A stretch of DNA of 64,000 bases, taken from positions 124,001 through 188,000 of the forward strand of contig NZ_JAFCKB010000008.1 of assembly GCF_018130615.1 (NCBI RefSeq), given 5' to 3'. The translations under genes were made by a program, and so were the position numbers. Positions within the stretch are counted from its first letter, which is position 1. Each line of letters starts with the position of its first letter. Positions 50,145 through 58,905 of the stretch are shown piece after piece. The notes under the pieces are model-generated. The model ran no database searches. It was not told the DNA's origin and saw only the letters and a program-made list of their open reading frames with translations. The DNA is from Bradyrhizobium manausense. Lineage in GTDB: Bacteria > Pseudomonadota > Alphaproteobacteria > Rhizobiales > Xanthobacteraceae.

Positions 50145-51161
50145 CTATTTCTTGAGGTCGCTGAGATTCCAGCAGGCCGTCTGGCTGTCGGCGTTCTCCT
50201 TGGTGATCGGAATCAGCGTGGTGTATTCCGAACCCTTGATCGAGCCGGGCTTGGCGCCCGACGACAACAGCCATTTGATCGTGCCGGCCATCTGTGCCGC
50301 CTGGGTCGGCACGTCGTAGCTCATGTTGAGGTCGAATGCGCCTGACTTCACCAGCTCGCAGGCACCCTTGCGTTCGCCGCCGCCCGAGGTGGCGAGGAAC
50401 ACCTTGCCGGTGAGACCAGCTTCCTTGACGGCCGCCGCGGTGCCGATGTCCATGCCATCCCAGAACCCGACGATGCCGCAGAGATCGGGATTTTGCTTCA
50501 GGACGGTTTGCGTAATCGCCTTCGCCTTGGCGGCATCCCAATCGGCGGCCTGGCTCGACGCCACCTTGATCTCGGGATGCTTGGCGAGAACATTTTCGAC
50601 GCCCTTCAGCGTGTAGGCGCTCGCCGCGGCCGAGAGTGCGCCTTGCACGATCGCGATCTTGTTCGACTTGCCCTCGCAGGCCTTGACCACGGCCTCAGTC
50701 TGACGCTCGCCGATCTCGACCCAGTTGGCACCGACGAACGCAGAGCTGCGATAGGCCGAGCCCATGTTGATCTGGATGACGTAGATGCCCTCGTTCTCGG
50801 CGCGTTGCAGCAGCTTGGCGTAGGTCTGCACGTCCGGATTATGGACGACCATCACCGCCGGCTTCTCTGAGATCAGCGAGGTGACGGCCTGCGCGCCGGC
50901 ATTGGTGTTCCAGTTGGCGTCGCGGATCACGAACTTGACGCCGTACGGCTCGAGCTCCTTCTTCAGGCCGGCGTACCAGCCCTCGGTGAGGTCGAAGTTC
51001 ATCGCGACCGGCACGTAGGCCACGGTCTTGCCGGCGAGCGCTTCCTTGAACGGCTTCTGGAACGGTTCGTCCAGGCCCTGCTGAGCGAGAGCCGGTCCCG
51101 TCAGTGTCGCCAGAGCCAATGCGGCGAGGGTTGCCCTTGCCGGGCTGCCGAAGGTCTTCAT
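50145..51161 (-). CDS. Sugar-type periplasmic binding protein (RbsB-like)
   Basis: A 338-residue protein with RBS AAGGAGGAAGC. Signal peptide (ATLAALALATLTGPALAQQ, cleavage ~26). The two-lobe periplasmic-binding fold of type 1 (Peripla_BP_4) is evident: VAYVPVAMNFDLTEGWYAGLKKELEPYG, SLISEKPAVMVVHNPDV, VQGALSAAASAYTLKGVENVL, CGIVGFWDGMDIGTAAAVKEAG. It captures the substrate and delivers it to the two permeases. The substrate is sugar-like by family, but the propeller genes raise the possibility of a lactone or sugar acid. Confidence 0.92.
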   Translation of the reverse strand: MKTFGSPARATLAALALATLTGPALAQQGLDEPFQKPFKEALAGKTVAYVPVAMNFDLTEGWYAGLKKELEPYGVKFVIRDANWNTNAGAQAVTSLISEKPAVMVVHNPDVQTYAKLLQRAENEGIYVIQINMGSAYRSSAFVGANWVEIGERQTEAVVKACEGKSNKIAIVQGALSAAASAYTLKGVENVLAKHPEIKVASSQAADWDAAKAKAITQTVLKQNPDLCGIVGFWDGMDIGTAAAVKEAGLTGKVFLATSGGGERKGACELVKSGAFDLNMSYDVPTQAAQMAGTIKWLLSSGAKPGSIKGSEYTTLIPITKENADSQTACWNLSDLKK

Positions 51162-51206
51162 TGCTTCCTCCTTGGTTGCGGTCGTCGTTGCAGTTCTTGT
51201 CGTCGT

Positions 51207-52178
51207 TCAGATGTCGCCCTGCTGTGCCGTTTCTTCGTTGCGCGGATTCAGGAAGGAATCCGTGATGACGGCGAGCAGCAGAACCATGCCTTTGATGAGA
51301 TTTTGCCCGGCGTAGGAGATGTCCATGATGGTCATGCCGTTGAGCATGGTGCCGATCAGCAGCGTGCCGATGATGACGTTCAGCACGCCGCCGCGGCCGC
51401 CTGACAGCCCGATGCCGCCGAGCACGACCACGAGGATCACGTCGTAGATCAGCGTGGAGTTGAATACGCGGGTCGGCATCGAATTAACCGATGCGGCCAT
51501 CACGAGACCGGCAAAGCAGCCGATCAATGCCGCGATCACATATTGCAGCACGATGATCGGGCGGGAGGGAATGCCGGTGACGCGCGCGGCGTAAGGGTTG
51601 TCGCCGATCGCGTAGATATAGGCGCCCCACCGGGTCTGGCGCAGCAGAAAGGCGACCACGAGGCAGGCGATCGCGAACATCACGATCGAGGTCGGAATGC
51701 CGAGAATGGCGCCCTGTCCCAGCCTTTCGAAGCCGTCCATGCCCGGGCTCCATTGCACGACATCGAGCTGGAACAGCGCGGCTTGTCCGAGCCCCGCGAG
51801 CAGCAGCCCGGTTGCGAGCGTCGCAAACAGCGAAGGTACCTCGGCATAGGCGATCAGCCAGCCATTGACGAGGCCGAAGGCGATCGTAAGCAGTACGGCG
51901 ATCAGCAGCGAGAATGGCAGCGAATGGCCGTTCTGCACCATCTGCAGCACGAGCCCCGGAGGAACGGCGAGGGCCGCGATCAGCGAGATGTCAATGCCGC
52001 GGCCGATCACGACGATCGCCATTGCGAGGCCAAGGATGCCGAGCACTGCCACGTTCTGGAGCAGTGTGAGCATATTCTCCGCAGTCAGGAAGCCGTTCAG
52101 GAAAATCGAGAACACGAGAAACAACAGCGCAAAAACGGCGAAGACGATCTCCTGCTGATTGAACCGGAAGCGCTTCAT
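51207..52178 (-). CDS. Sugar-type ABC permease (RbsC-like)
   Basis: A 323-residue protein from ATG 52178; ATG 52220 is in frame but lacks an RBS. About ten helices; motif IGRGIDISLIAALAVPPG (the GxDxS element of RbsC), GDNPYAARVTGIP, GGRGGVLNVIIGTLLIGTMLNGM. It is first in the operon and encodes the stand-alone permease; the other permease half is fused to a propeller (47943-50066). The two would form a heterodimer, so each importer would carry one propeller. Divergent from the AraC gene. Confidence 0.9.
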   Translation of the reverse strand: MKRFRFNQQEIVFAVFALLFLVFSIFLNGFLTAENMLTLLQNVAVLGILGLAMAIVVIGRGIDISLIAALAVPPGLVLQMVQNGHSLPFSLLIAVLLTIAFGLVNGWLIAYAEVPSLFATLATGLLLAGLGQAALFQLDVVQWSPGMDGFERLGQGAILGIPTSIVMFAIACLVVAFLLRQTRWGAYIYAIGDNPYAARVTGIPSRPIIVLQYVIAALIGCFAGLVMAASVNSMPTRVFNSTLIYDVILVVVLGGIGLSGGRGGVLNVIIGTLLIGTMLNGMTIMDISYAGQNLIKGMVLLLAVITDSFLNPRNEETAQQGDI

Positions 52179-52502
52179 TCCCTTGTTGCCTTTCTTGGAC
52201 GTCGGCCACTGCGAGTCCATTATGACGATCGGGTCTCTAGGCGGCAGGTCTGTGGAAGCGGAGTGCTTTCAGAGGGCAAGACATCGCCCACGGCCCCGCC
52301 ATTCAAGCGGTACATCGTGCTGCGCGGCAACTGGTCTGACGTGGTGCAAGCCAACGTTTCCCGCCCATCTCGTTGATCGTTTCTTGTTCATAGGCCACAT
52401 GCCCGAACGCGGCTTGCTTCGGAGCGCAAAGCTTTTGCTTGTCCGCGCAAACTTGTCTTGCGTACAGGCGGCGGCAATCTAGAATTCCGGCGTTCGGCCA
52501 GC

Positions 52503-52517
52503 TTGTGCGACGCACAA
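52503..52517. promoter_or_regulatory. Perfect dyad before the AraC gene
   Basis: TTGTGCG-A-CGCACAA, 39 bp upstream of the AraC start codon in the ~380-bp divergent region to the importer operon. A related TTGTCCGCGCAA lies at 52439-52450 and TTGC..GCGCAA at 52414-52429. The recurrence suggests regulator half-sites; binding is inferred. Confidence 0.45.
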
Positions 52518-52555
52518 ACATTGTTCATCTTGGCCTTGCGACGGATGGGTGAACG

Positions 52556-53500
52556 ATGGACCTGATATTTTCGACGGACGACCTCGAGCCGTCCAAACGT
52601 TTCGCCGCGTGGCAAGGGGCTATTTGCGACGTCTACGTTCATGTCGACGTCAATGCCGAAGAGCGATCCGACTATCAGGGCTTTATCCGCAAGGCGAATT
52701 TCGGCGCGATCACCATGACCGATGTGCTGCTGTCGGAGCAGGTTATATCCCGGCGCGAGCGGCACATCGCAAAGCTCGACAAGGATTGCTACTACCTCGA
52801 ATTCGTCCAGCAGGGCAGGATCAACGTTCTTCAGGCCGGCCAGACCATGCGTTCGAACGCCGGAATGAGCACGGTCTTCTCGGCTTCCGAGGCTTATGAC
52901 CTCGAATGCATAGGCAAGGTGCGATCGCTCTACCTCGAGATACCCCGCACGGAGTTCGCCGAACGCTTCAGCGATGGGCGTCTGCCGGTCATTACTACCT
53001 TGACGACCAGCCGCGGCCTGGGCCGGATCGCCGCCGAGTTCTGCGCGACCCTTGCGCAGGAAGGCGCGCCGCTGGACGAGATTGCAAGGGCGCGGCTCGG
53101 CGGCGAACTGATGGACGTGCTGGCGCTTGCGCTCGACATGGGCGACAGGGAGGAATTCTCCGAGGATGCAACCGCGCAGCAGGCCCGCCTGCGGTCCGTC
53201 AAGGCCTGGATCGAGGCGCACCTTACGGACGCGGACCTGTCGCTTGAGAGGATCGCGAAGAGCAATGGCGTGTCGCTCAGGCATTTGCACTATCTCTTCC
53301 GGCTCACCGATGTCTCTGTGTCGGAATGGATCTTGGATCGGCGGCTACAGCGTTGTTACGACGTCCTGACCCGTTCCGAGCTGCGCTCGCTGTCGATCAC
53401 CGAAGTCGCCTATCAGTTGGGATTCAGCAGCTCGTCCTATTTCAGCACGGTGTTTCGAAGGAAGTTCGGGCACAGCCCGTCTGATTTGCGCCGCCGCTAG
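52556..53500 (+). CDS. AraC-family regulator
   Basis: A 314-residue protein. The N-terminal ~200 residues are an AraC-binding_2-like ligand domain (FVQQGRINVLQAGQTMRSNAG, AYDLECIGKVRSLYLEIP). The C-terminal AraC HTH pair (~215-310): LSLERIAKSNGVSLRHLHYLF, then the second helix-turn-helix SITEVAYQLGFSSSSYFSTVF and RRKFGHSPSDLRRR. It is divergent from the ribose-type importer operon and is the expected sensor of the imported compound. The dyad at 52503-52517 lies in its upstream region. Confidence 0.9.
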   Translation: MDLIFSTDDLEPSKRFAAWQGAICDVYVHVDVNAEERSDYQGFIRKANFGAITMTDVLLSEQVISRRERHIAKLDKDCYYLEFVQQGRINVLQAGQTMRSNAGMSTVFSASEAYDLECIGKVRSLYLEIPRTEFAERFSDGRLPVITTLTTSRGLGRIAAEFCATLAQEGAPLDEIARARLGGELMDVLALALDMGDREEFSEDATAQQARLRSVKAWIEAHLTDADLSLERIAKSNGVSLRHLHYLFRLTDVSVSEWILDRRLQRCYDVLTRSELRSLSITEVAYQLGFSSSSYFSTVFRRKFGHSPSDLRRR

Positions 53501-53549
53501 AGTTGGACTTGCAAACGCGCGAGGTGATGCAAGTCAGTCGCCGGCGGCG

Positions 53550-54755
53550 TTACTTCACCAGTGGACAGCCGCCGTCCTTCAGGGGACGAAAAGCCTGATC
53601 CGCCGGCACCTCGGCGAGCAGCCTGTAATAGTCCCACGGCGCCTTGGATTCCTCGGGCTTTTTCACCTGAAACAGGAACATGCTGTGCACCATGCGGCCG
53701 TCTTCGCGCAGCACGCCGTTGTCGGTGAAGGCATCCTTCACCGGAAGCTCCCGCATCTTCGCCATGACGGTCTTGGTGTCCTTGCTTCCGGCAGCCTGCA
53801 CGGCCTTGAGGTAATGCAGTGTCGCGCTGTAGGTCGCGGCCTGGTTCATCGTCGGCATTCGCTTGACGCGCTCCAGGAAACGCTTGCCGAAGGCGCGGGT
53901 CTTGTCGTTGAGGTCCCAATAATAGGCCTCGGTGATGATCAGCCCCTGCGCCAGCTTGAGGCCCAGGCTGTGAACGTCGGAGATGAACATCACGATCGCA
54001 GCCAGGTTCTGGCCGCCGGCGACGATGCCGAATTCGCCGGCCTGTTTGATTGCATTGATGGTGTCGCCGCCGCCATTGGCAAGGCCAATGATCTTGGCCT
54101 TTGAGGCCTGGGCCTGGAGCAGGAAGGACGAAAAGTCCGCCGTATTGAGCGGATGCTTGACGCTGCCGAGCACCTTGCCGCCGGCCGCCTTCACCACATC
54201 GCCCGTGTCGCGCTCGACGGAATGGCCGAACACGTAGTCGGCGGTGAGAAAGAACCAGCTGTCGCCGCCGTTTTTGACGATGGCGCTGCCGACCGTATGC
54301 GCGTTGGCGTAGGTGTCGTAGGTCCAGTGCGCGGTGTAGGGCGAGCAGGACTTGCCTGTGATGTCGGAGCTCGCCGCATCCGTCACGATCATGATCTTCT
54401 CGTACTGCTTCGACAGCTCCATCACCGCGAGCGCAGTGGCCGAGGTCGGCAGGTCGATGATCATGTCGACGCCTTCTGTCTCCCACCATTTTCGGGCGAT
54501 GGTGGAGGCCACGTCGGGCTTGTTCAGCACGTCGGCCGCGACCATGTCGATCGGCTTGCCGAACATCTTCCCGCCGAAATCCTCGATCGCCATCTTGGCA
54601 GCCTCGACATTCCCCTGGCCGCCAATGTCGGAATAGACCGAGGAGAAGTCGGAGAGCACGCCGATCTTGAGGGGAGTCTGCTGGGCGGAGGCGGGAGGGC
54701 TCAGGACAGCCGACAGCAAGCCGGCCGCAGACACGAGGGCTGCGATAGGTCTCAT
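53550..54755 (-). CDS. Branched-chain-amino-acid-type ABC binding protein
   Basis: A 401-residue protein from ATG 54755; GTG 54761 is an alternative only four bases from AGAGGA. Signal peptide (IAALVSAAGLLSAVLSPPASAQ). The mature part is a Peripla_BP_6-type receptor: LKIGVLSDFSSVYSDIGGQG, KPDVASTIARKWWETEGVDMI, FLTADYVFGHSVERDTG, IVMFISDVHSLGL. Such proteins in rhizobia often bind aromatic acids or amino acids. No permease or ATPase genes are adjacent, so it must use a remote importer. It is divergent from the FadR-type regulator gene. Confidence 0.9.
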   Translation of the reverse strand: MRPIAALVSAAGLLSAVLSPPASAQQTPLKIGVLSDFSSVYSDIGGQGNVEAAKMAIEDFGGKMFGKPIDMVAADVLNKPDVASTIARKWWETEGVDMIIDLPTSATALAVMELSKQYEKIMIVTDAASSDITGKSCSPYTAHWTYDTYANAHTVGSAIVKNGGDSWFFLTADYVFGHSVERDTGDVVKAAGGKVLGSVKHPLNTADFSSFLLQAQASKAKIIGLANGGGDTINAIKQAGEFGIVAGGQNLAAIVMFISDVHSLGLKLAQGLIITEAYYWDLNDKTRAFGKRFLERVKRMPTMNQAATYSATLHYLKAVQAAGSKDTKTVMAKMRELPVKDAFTDNGVLREDGRMVHSMFLFQVKKPEESKAPWDYYRLLAEVPADQAFRPLKDGGCPLVK

Positions 54756-54789
54756 GGACACGTTTCCTCTGACGGGACTGTTTCGTCCC

Positions 54790-54802
54790 TTTGTCCGACA
54801 AA
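54790..54802. promoter_or_regulatory. FadR-type operator, site 1
   Basis: TTTGTCCGACAAA, a perfect 6-bp inverted repeat around one base. It fits the FadR/FCD operator form TNGTNNNACNA. It lies 35 bp upstream of the binding-protein start codon and matches site 2 (54890-54900). Confidence 0.6.
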
Positions 54803-54889
54803 GTTAATGACGAGTTCCGGAGGAGTCAATTTGCTACGTGTATGCCAGAATGGCCGCAGTTTGACGCACTAACGGGTTGACCCTATGCT

Positions 54890-54900
54890 TTGTCGGACAA
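54890..54900. promoter_or_regulatory. FadR-type operator, site 2
   Basis: TTGTCGGACAA, a perfect dyad with the same TTGTC-N-GACAA form as site 1. It ends 18 bp before TTG 54919 of the regulator gene, supporting that start and suggesting autoregulation. The two sites are ~99 bp apart. Confidence 0.6.
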
Positions 54901-54918
54901 TCGACATTGGAGCTGAAT

Positions 54919-55686
54919 TTGTCCCTCGCGCCGCTCTTCCGTCCGATCGATGTCGCGCCGGCCTACCAAAAGGTTGCGGACGCCATCGAACGCGAGATTG
55001 TCAACGGCCGTATCAAACCCGGTGATCCCATCGGCACCGAGCACGATCTGGTACGGCAGTTCGGCGTCAACCGCTCGACCATTCGCGAGGGCATTCGCGT
55101 GCTTGAAGAAGGCGGGCTGATCAGCCGCGACTCTTCGCGCCGCCTGCACGCCTGCCTGCCGCGCTACAGCAAGCTGACGAGCCGCCTCAGCCGTGCACTG
55201 GTGCTGCATGAGGTCACGTTTCGCGAGCTCTATGAGGCCTCGATGACCTTGGAGGTCGCCAGCATCGAAGGCGCTGTCGAGCGCGCGACTGAGGAGAACC
55301 TCGCCGAGCTAGCCGACAACCTCCTGCGCAGCGAGGCCGTGGTCGGGGATGCTGCGGCGCTGGCCGAATGCGATGCCGAATTCCACGTACTGGTCGCAAA
55401 GGCTTCGCAGAACCGCGTGCTCCAGCTCGCCCGCGAGCCGGCGGCGCAATTGTTCTATCCCACCACCGAGATGATCGTGACGGGCGTGGCCGAAGGCGGT
55501 CCGCGCCTCGTCGCCGCGCACCGCCATCTGATCGATGCGATCCGCCGCCGCGACAGCGAAGCCGGCGTGCTCTGGACCCGACGGCATCTGCAGGACTGGC
55601 GGCGTGGTTTCGAGAAGATCGCCTCGCTCGATCGATCCGTCGAGCACATGTACATGGAGCACGCGCAGGCGGCCCGGCGCAGATAA
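54919..55686 (+). CDS. GntR-family regulator, FadR/FCD type
   Basis: A 255-residue protein from TTG 54919, preceded by GGAGCTGAAT; the alternative TTG 54877 would place the operator inside the coding region. The winged helix (~18-80) reads AYQKVADAIEREIVNGRIKPGD, GTEHDLVRQFGVNRSTIREGI, and the FCD domain (~95-240) has ASMTLEVASIEGAVERATEEN and CDAEFHVLVAKASQNRVLQ with histidines near AAHRHLIDAIRRRD. The two flanking operators match FadR-family consensus. It probably controls the binding-protein gene and the acyl-CoA synthetase gene 66 bp downstream. An acyl or aryl-CoA effector is plausible. Confidence 0.88.
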   Translation: MSLAPLFRPIDVAPAYQKVADAIEREIVNGRIKPGDPIGTEHDLVRQFGVNRSTIREGIRVLEEGGLISRDSSRRLHACLPRYSKLTSRLSRALVLHEVTFRELYEASMTLEVASIEGAVERATEENLAELADNLLRSEAVVGDAAALAECDAEFHVLVAKASQNRVLQLAREPAAQLFYPTTEMIVTGVAEGGPRLVAAHRHLIDAIRRRDSEAGVLWTRRHLQDWRRGFEKIASLDRSVEHMYMEHAQAARRR

Positions 55687-55752
55687 CGCAAGAAGACAAG
55701 ACGCAAGATTTCAAACAAGAAGTCCAGCAAAAAACATCATATGGAGGGACGC

Positions 55753-57360
55753 ATGACCGGCGACACCGCAGCCATCATCTCGAAAGCGCGCGAGCATTCC
55801 ATCGGTGACCTCTTGCGCCGCTCGGCGGGCCGCGAGCCGACCAAGCTTGCGGTGAGCTGCGGCAGTGTGAGCTGGACCTTTGCCGAGATGGACGCGATCT
55901 GCAACCGGGTCGGCCGCGGTCTGCTCGGCCTTGGCGTCAAGAAGGGCGACCGCCTCGCGGTGCTCTCGCGCAACTCGCACGCCTTTGCCGCGCTGCGCTT
56001 CGCCGTGGCGCGGATCGGCGCGGTGCTGGTGCCGATCAATTTCATGCTCAATCCGGACGAGATCAATTTCATCCTGAAGAGCTCCGGAGCAAAGCTGCTC
56101 GCAACTGGCCTCGATTTTGTGGAGTCCGCACGGACCGCAAGCGCAAAGGATTGTGCCGTCGAGAAGATGGTCTGGCTGCCGGGCGAGGATCCCGTCACAG
56201 CGCCTGCGGGCCTCACCACCTTCGATGATCTGCTTCATGCCGACGGCTCATTCCTCGAGGCATCCGTCGATAGCCGCGATCTCGCGCAGATCGTCTACAC
56301 CAGCGGCACGGAATCCTTGCCGAAGGGCGCGATGCTGACCCATGAAGCCGTGATGTGGCAGTATGTCAGCTGCATCATCGATGGCGGCATGAGCGTGGAC
56401 GACAAATTCCTGCACGCGCTGCCGCTCTATCATTGCGCCCAGCTGGATGTGTTCCTCGGGCCGCAAATCTATCTCGGTGCCTCCGGCGTCATCACGGGCA
56501 AGCCGACCGCCGACAACATCCTGGCGCTGATCCAGGCGAACAAGATCACCTCGTTCTTCGCGCCGCCGACGATCTGGATCGCAATGCTGCGCTCGCCGAA
56601 TTTCGACAAGACCGACCTGTCGACGCTTCAGAAGGGCTATTACGGCGCCTCGATCATGCCGGTGGAGGTGCTGCTCGAACTGCAGCGCCGTCTGCCTGAC
56701 GTGAAGTTCTGGAACTTCTACGGCCAGACCGAGATCGCGCCGCTCGCGACCGTACTCCGGCCGGAGGATCAGCTCCGCAAGGCCGGCTCGGCCGGCAAGC
56801 CCGTGCTCAATGTGGAGACGCGCGTGGTCAATACGGCCATGGAGGACGTCGAGGTCGGCGAGGTCGGCGAGATCGTGCACCGCTCGCCACACCTGCTCTC
56901 CGGCTATTACAACGATCCCGTCAAGACCGCGGCGGCGTTCTCCGGCGGCTGGTTTCACTCTGGCGATCTCGCCACCGTCGATGACGAGGGCCACATCACC
57001 GTGGTCGATCGCGTCAAGGACATGATCAAGACCGGCGGCGAGAATGTCGCGAGCCGCGAGGTCGAGGAGATGGTCTATCGCATCCCTGCGGTGTCGGAGG
57101 TCGCCGTCGTTGGTCTGCCAGATCCGCGCTGGATCGAGGCGGTGACTGCGATCGTCGTGGTCAAGGCCGGCGAGACGCTCGATGAGGAAGCCGTGGTGAA
57201 GCACTGCGCCGGACAGATGGCGCATTTCAAGGTGCCCAAGCGGGTGATCTTCGTCGACAGCCTGCCGAAGAATCCGAGCGGCAAGTTGCTCAAGCGTGAG
57301 CTACGCCAGCGCTTCGTCGGGGCTGATACCCTCGACAAGGCCATCCAGAAGAATTTCTGA
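55753..57360 (+). CDS. AMP-forming acyl-CoA synthetase
   Basis: A 535-residue protein from ATG 55753 with GGAGGGACGC just upstream; ATG 55741 would put this RBS inside the gene. Motifs of the ANL family: P-loop YTSGTESLPKGAMLTHEAV (~178-196), NFYGQTEIAPLA, GWFHSGDLATVDDEGHITVVDR, and the C-terminal catalytic lysine in NPSGKLLKRELRQ. It activates a carboxylic acid to its CoA thioester. Together with the regulator and binding protein it suggests uptake and CoA-activation of an aromatic or fatty acid. Confidence 0.92.
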   Translation: MTGDTAAIISKAREHSIGDLLRRSAGREPTKLAVSCGSVSWTFAEMDAICNRVGRGLLGLGVKKGDRLAVLSRNSHAFAALRFAVARIGAVLVPINFMLNPDEINFILKSSGAKLLATGLDFVESARTASAKDCAVEKMVWLPGEDPVTAPAGLTTFDDLLHADGSFLEASVDSRDLAQIVYTSGTESLPKGAMLTHEAVMWQYVSCIIDGGMSVDDKFLHALPLYHCAQLDVFLGPQIYLGASGVITGKPTADNILALIQANKITSFFAPPTIWIAMLRSPNFDKTDLSTLQKGYYGASIMPVEVLLELQRRLPDVKFWNFYGQTEIAPLATVLRPEDQLRKAGSAGKPVLNVETRVVNTAMEDVEVGEVGEIVHRSPHLLSGYYNDPVKTAAAFSGGWFHSGDLATVDDEGHITVVDRVKDMIKTGGENVASREVEEMVYRIPAVSEVAVVGLPDPRWIEAVTAIVVVKAGETLDEEAVVKHCAGQMAHFKVPKRVIFVDSLPKNPSGKLLKRELRQRFVGADTLDKAIQKNF

Positions 57361-57385
57361 ATGTGAGCATGTCTTTCTTTTTTTG

Positions 57386-57517
57386 CCTCTCCTCGCTTGC
57401 GGGGAGAGGCCGGAATTCGAGCAAAGCTCGAATTCCGGGAGAGGGGAGCCTCCGCGAGTCTAACTGATACTGTGTTCGCGGAACCAGCCCCCTCTCCCCG
57501 TAAGAACGGGGAGAGGG
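57386..57517. repeat. Intergenic hairpin element with CCTCTCC arms, family F
   Basis: Nested palindromes: CCTCTCCTCGC..GCGGGGAGAGG, CCGGAATTCGAGC-AAA-GCTCGAATTCCGG (13-bp perfect arms), and CCCTCTCCCCG..CGGGGAGAGGG. It separates convergent genes and may also stop transcription from either side. Confidence 0.8.
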
Positions 57518-57531
57518 AAAAGGACCCCGGC

Positions 57532-58725
57532 TCAATACTTCTTCACATGCGCGCCGAATGCCAACCACAGTGCCGTTGAGGCGAGGCCGAAGCCGCCGAG
57601 CAGCAGGAAGGTCGGGCCGTAGCCGATCCATTGCGCGATCCAGCCGCCGAGCGCGGGGCTCAAGCTCGCGCCGACACCTTGCACGGTGATGACGGCACCC
57701 TGGCCGAGATTGATGCGACCGGTGCCATCCAGCGAGCGCGCGACCATGCCGGGGACGGCGACTGTCTGTAATCCGGTGCCGATCCCGTCGAGCACCTGCA
57801 TGGGGACGACGCCCCACCATCCCGTCACGAAGAACGCAAGCACGCCGCGGACGGGTAAGAACATGAAGGAGGCCAGGATCACCGGCCAGTAGTTGCGTTT
57901 TCCCGCGGCTTGCATGGCGACCAGCGATGTCACCACCATGACGCCCTGCGCAATGACCACGGTGGTCGCCACGAAGCTCGGGCCGTTGGCTTGTCCCTCA
58001 GCCACCGCCGCAAGACCATAGAGCGGGACGATCGCTGCATTGCCGAGATGGAAGATGGCAAGCGCAAGCGCCAGCACCAGGAGTGGCTTGTGCTTGAGGA
58101 GGACGGACATGGCATCCGGCGGGTTCTTGCTCTCGTCCTCCTTGCTGCCGCGGGCCTGGCGATCGTCGATCGCCTTTGCAGGAATCATCAGCACGCAGGC
58201 GATCGCGATGGCACCGAACACGGCCGCGAGCACGAACACCGCGACGTAGCCGAACTTGTAACCGAGATAGCCCGAGAGTGCGGCGCCGACCATGTTGCCG
58301 GCGTGGTTGAAGGCCTGATTGCGCCCGTTCAGCGCATTGAAACCCTTCTGCTTGGCGATGCCGAGCGTGATGCCGGTGACTGCCGGCACGATCGCGGCGC
58401 TCGCCAGCGATTGCGCGACTTGCGAAAACGTCACTGCCCGGAAATTCTGCGAGATCAGGATGATGGCGGACGCGAGCACCACGAAGATGCCGGGGATGAC
58501 CACCCACAGCCGCTTGTTGCGGCTGGAATCGATGAAGCCGCCAATTGGCGTCGTGACCAGCATGCCCGCGACATTGCCGATCGTCAGCGCGGTGCCGATC
58601 AAGCCGGTGGCCCATCCGCGCTCTTGGAGGAATACGCCGACGAACGGTCCGATGCCGGACTGCATGTCCGCCATGAAGAAATTGACGGCGAATAGGGGCC
58701 AGATGCGGGAGGGGCGCGATGTCAT
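57532..58725 (-). CDS. MFS transporter
   Basis: A 397-residue protein from ATG 58725; the longer frame to 58818 has no membrane-protein character and is rejected. Twelve helices with the MFS loop 2-3 signature (GGFIDSSRNKRLWVV), a central loop with the charged stretch DDRQARGSKEDESKN (~195-215), and VQGVGASLSPALGGWIAQWIG near the C-terminus. The first segment (FAVNFFMADMQSGIGPFVGVFLQERGW) matches the group of drug/multi-substrate exporters. Substrate unknown. Confidence 0.9.
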   Translation of the reverse strand: MTSRPSRIWPLFAVNFFMADMQSGIGPFVGVFLQERGWATGLIGTALTIGNVAGMLVTTPIGGFIDSSRNKRLWVVIPGIFVVLASAIILISQNFRAVTFSQVAQSLASAAIVPAVTGITLGIAKQKGFNALNGRNQAFNHAGNMVGAALSGYLGYKFGYVAVFVLAAVFGAIAIACVLMIPAKAIDDRQARGSKEDESKNPPDAMSVLLKHKPLLVLALALAIFHLGNAAIVPLYGLAAVAEGQANGPSFVATTVVIAQGVMVVTSLVAMQAAGKRNYWPVILASFMFLPVRGVLAFFVTGWWGVVPMQVLDGIGTGLQTVAVPGMVARSLDGTGRINLGQGAVITVQGVGASLSPALGGWIAQWIGYGPTFLLLGGFGLASTALWLAFGAHVKKY

Positions 58726-58905
58726 CGAAACGCTGAACGTGATGCTGCCGATCGCATGAGGTCTCGCGCAGGTGGAAATGGCCGGCCGTTTGCGCCGGAG
58801 CGGTCTGAAAAGTAACATGCGCTAACCGCCTTGGTTCCTCCGGACTTGCGATTGGAGGGACGCGATGTCGCCTCATGTGTGTCCGCTCTCATTCTGGATC
58901 ACGCT

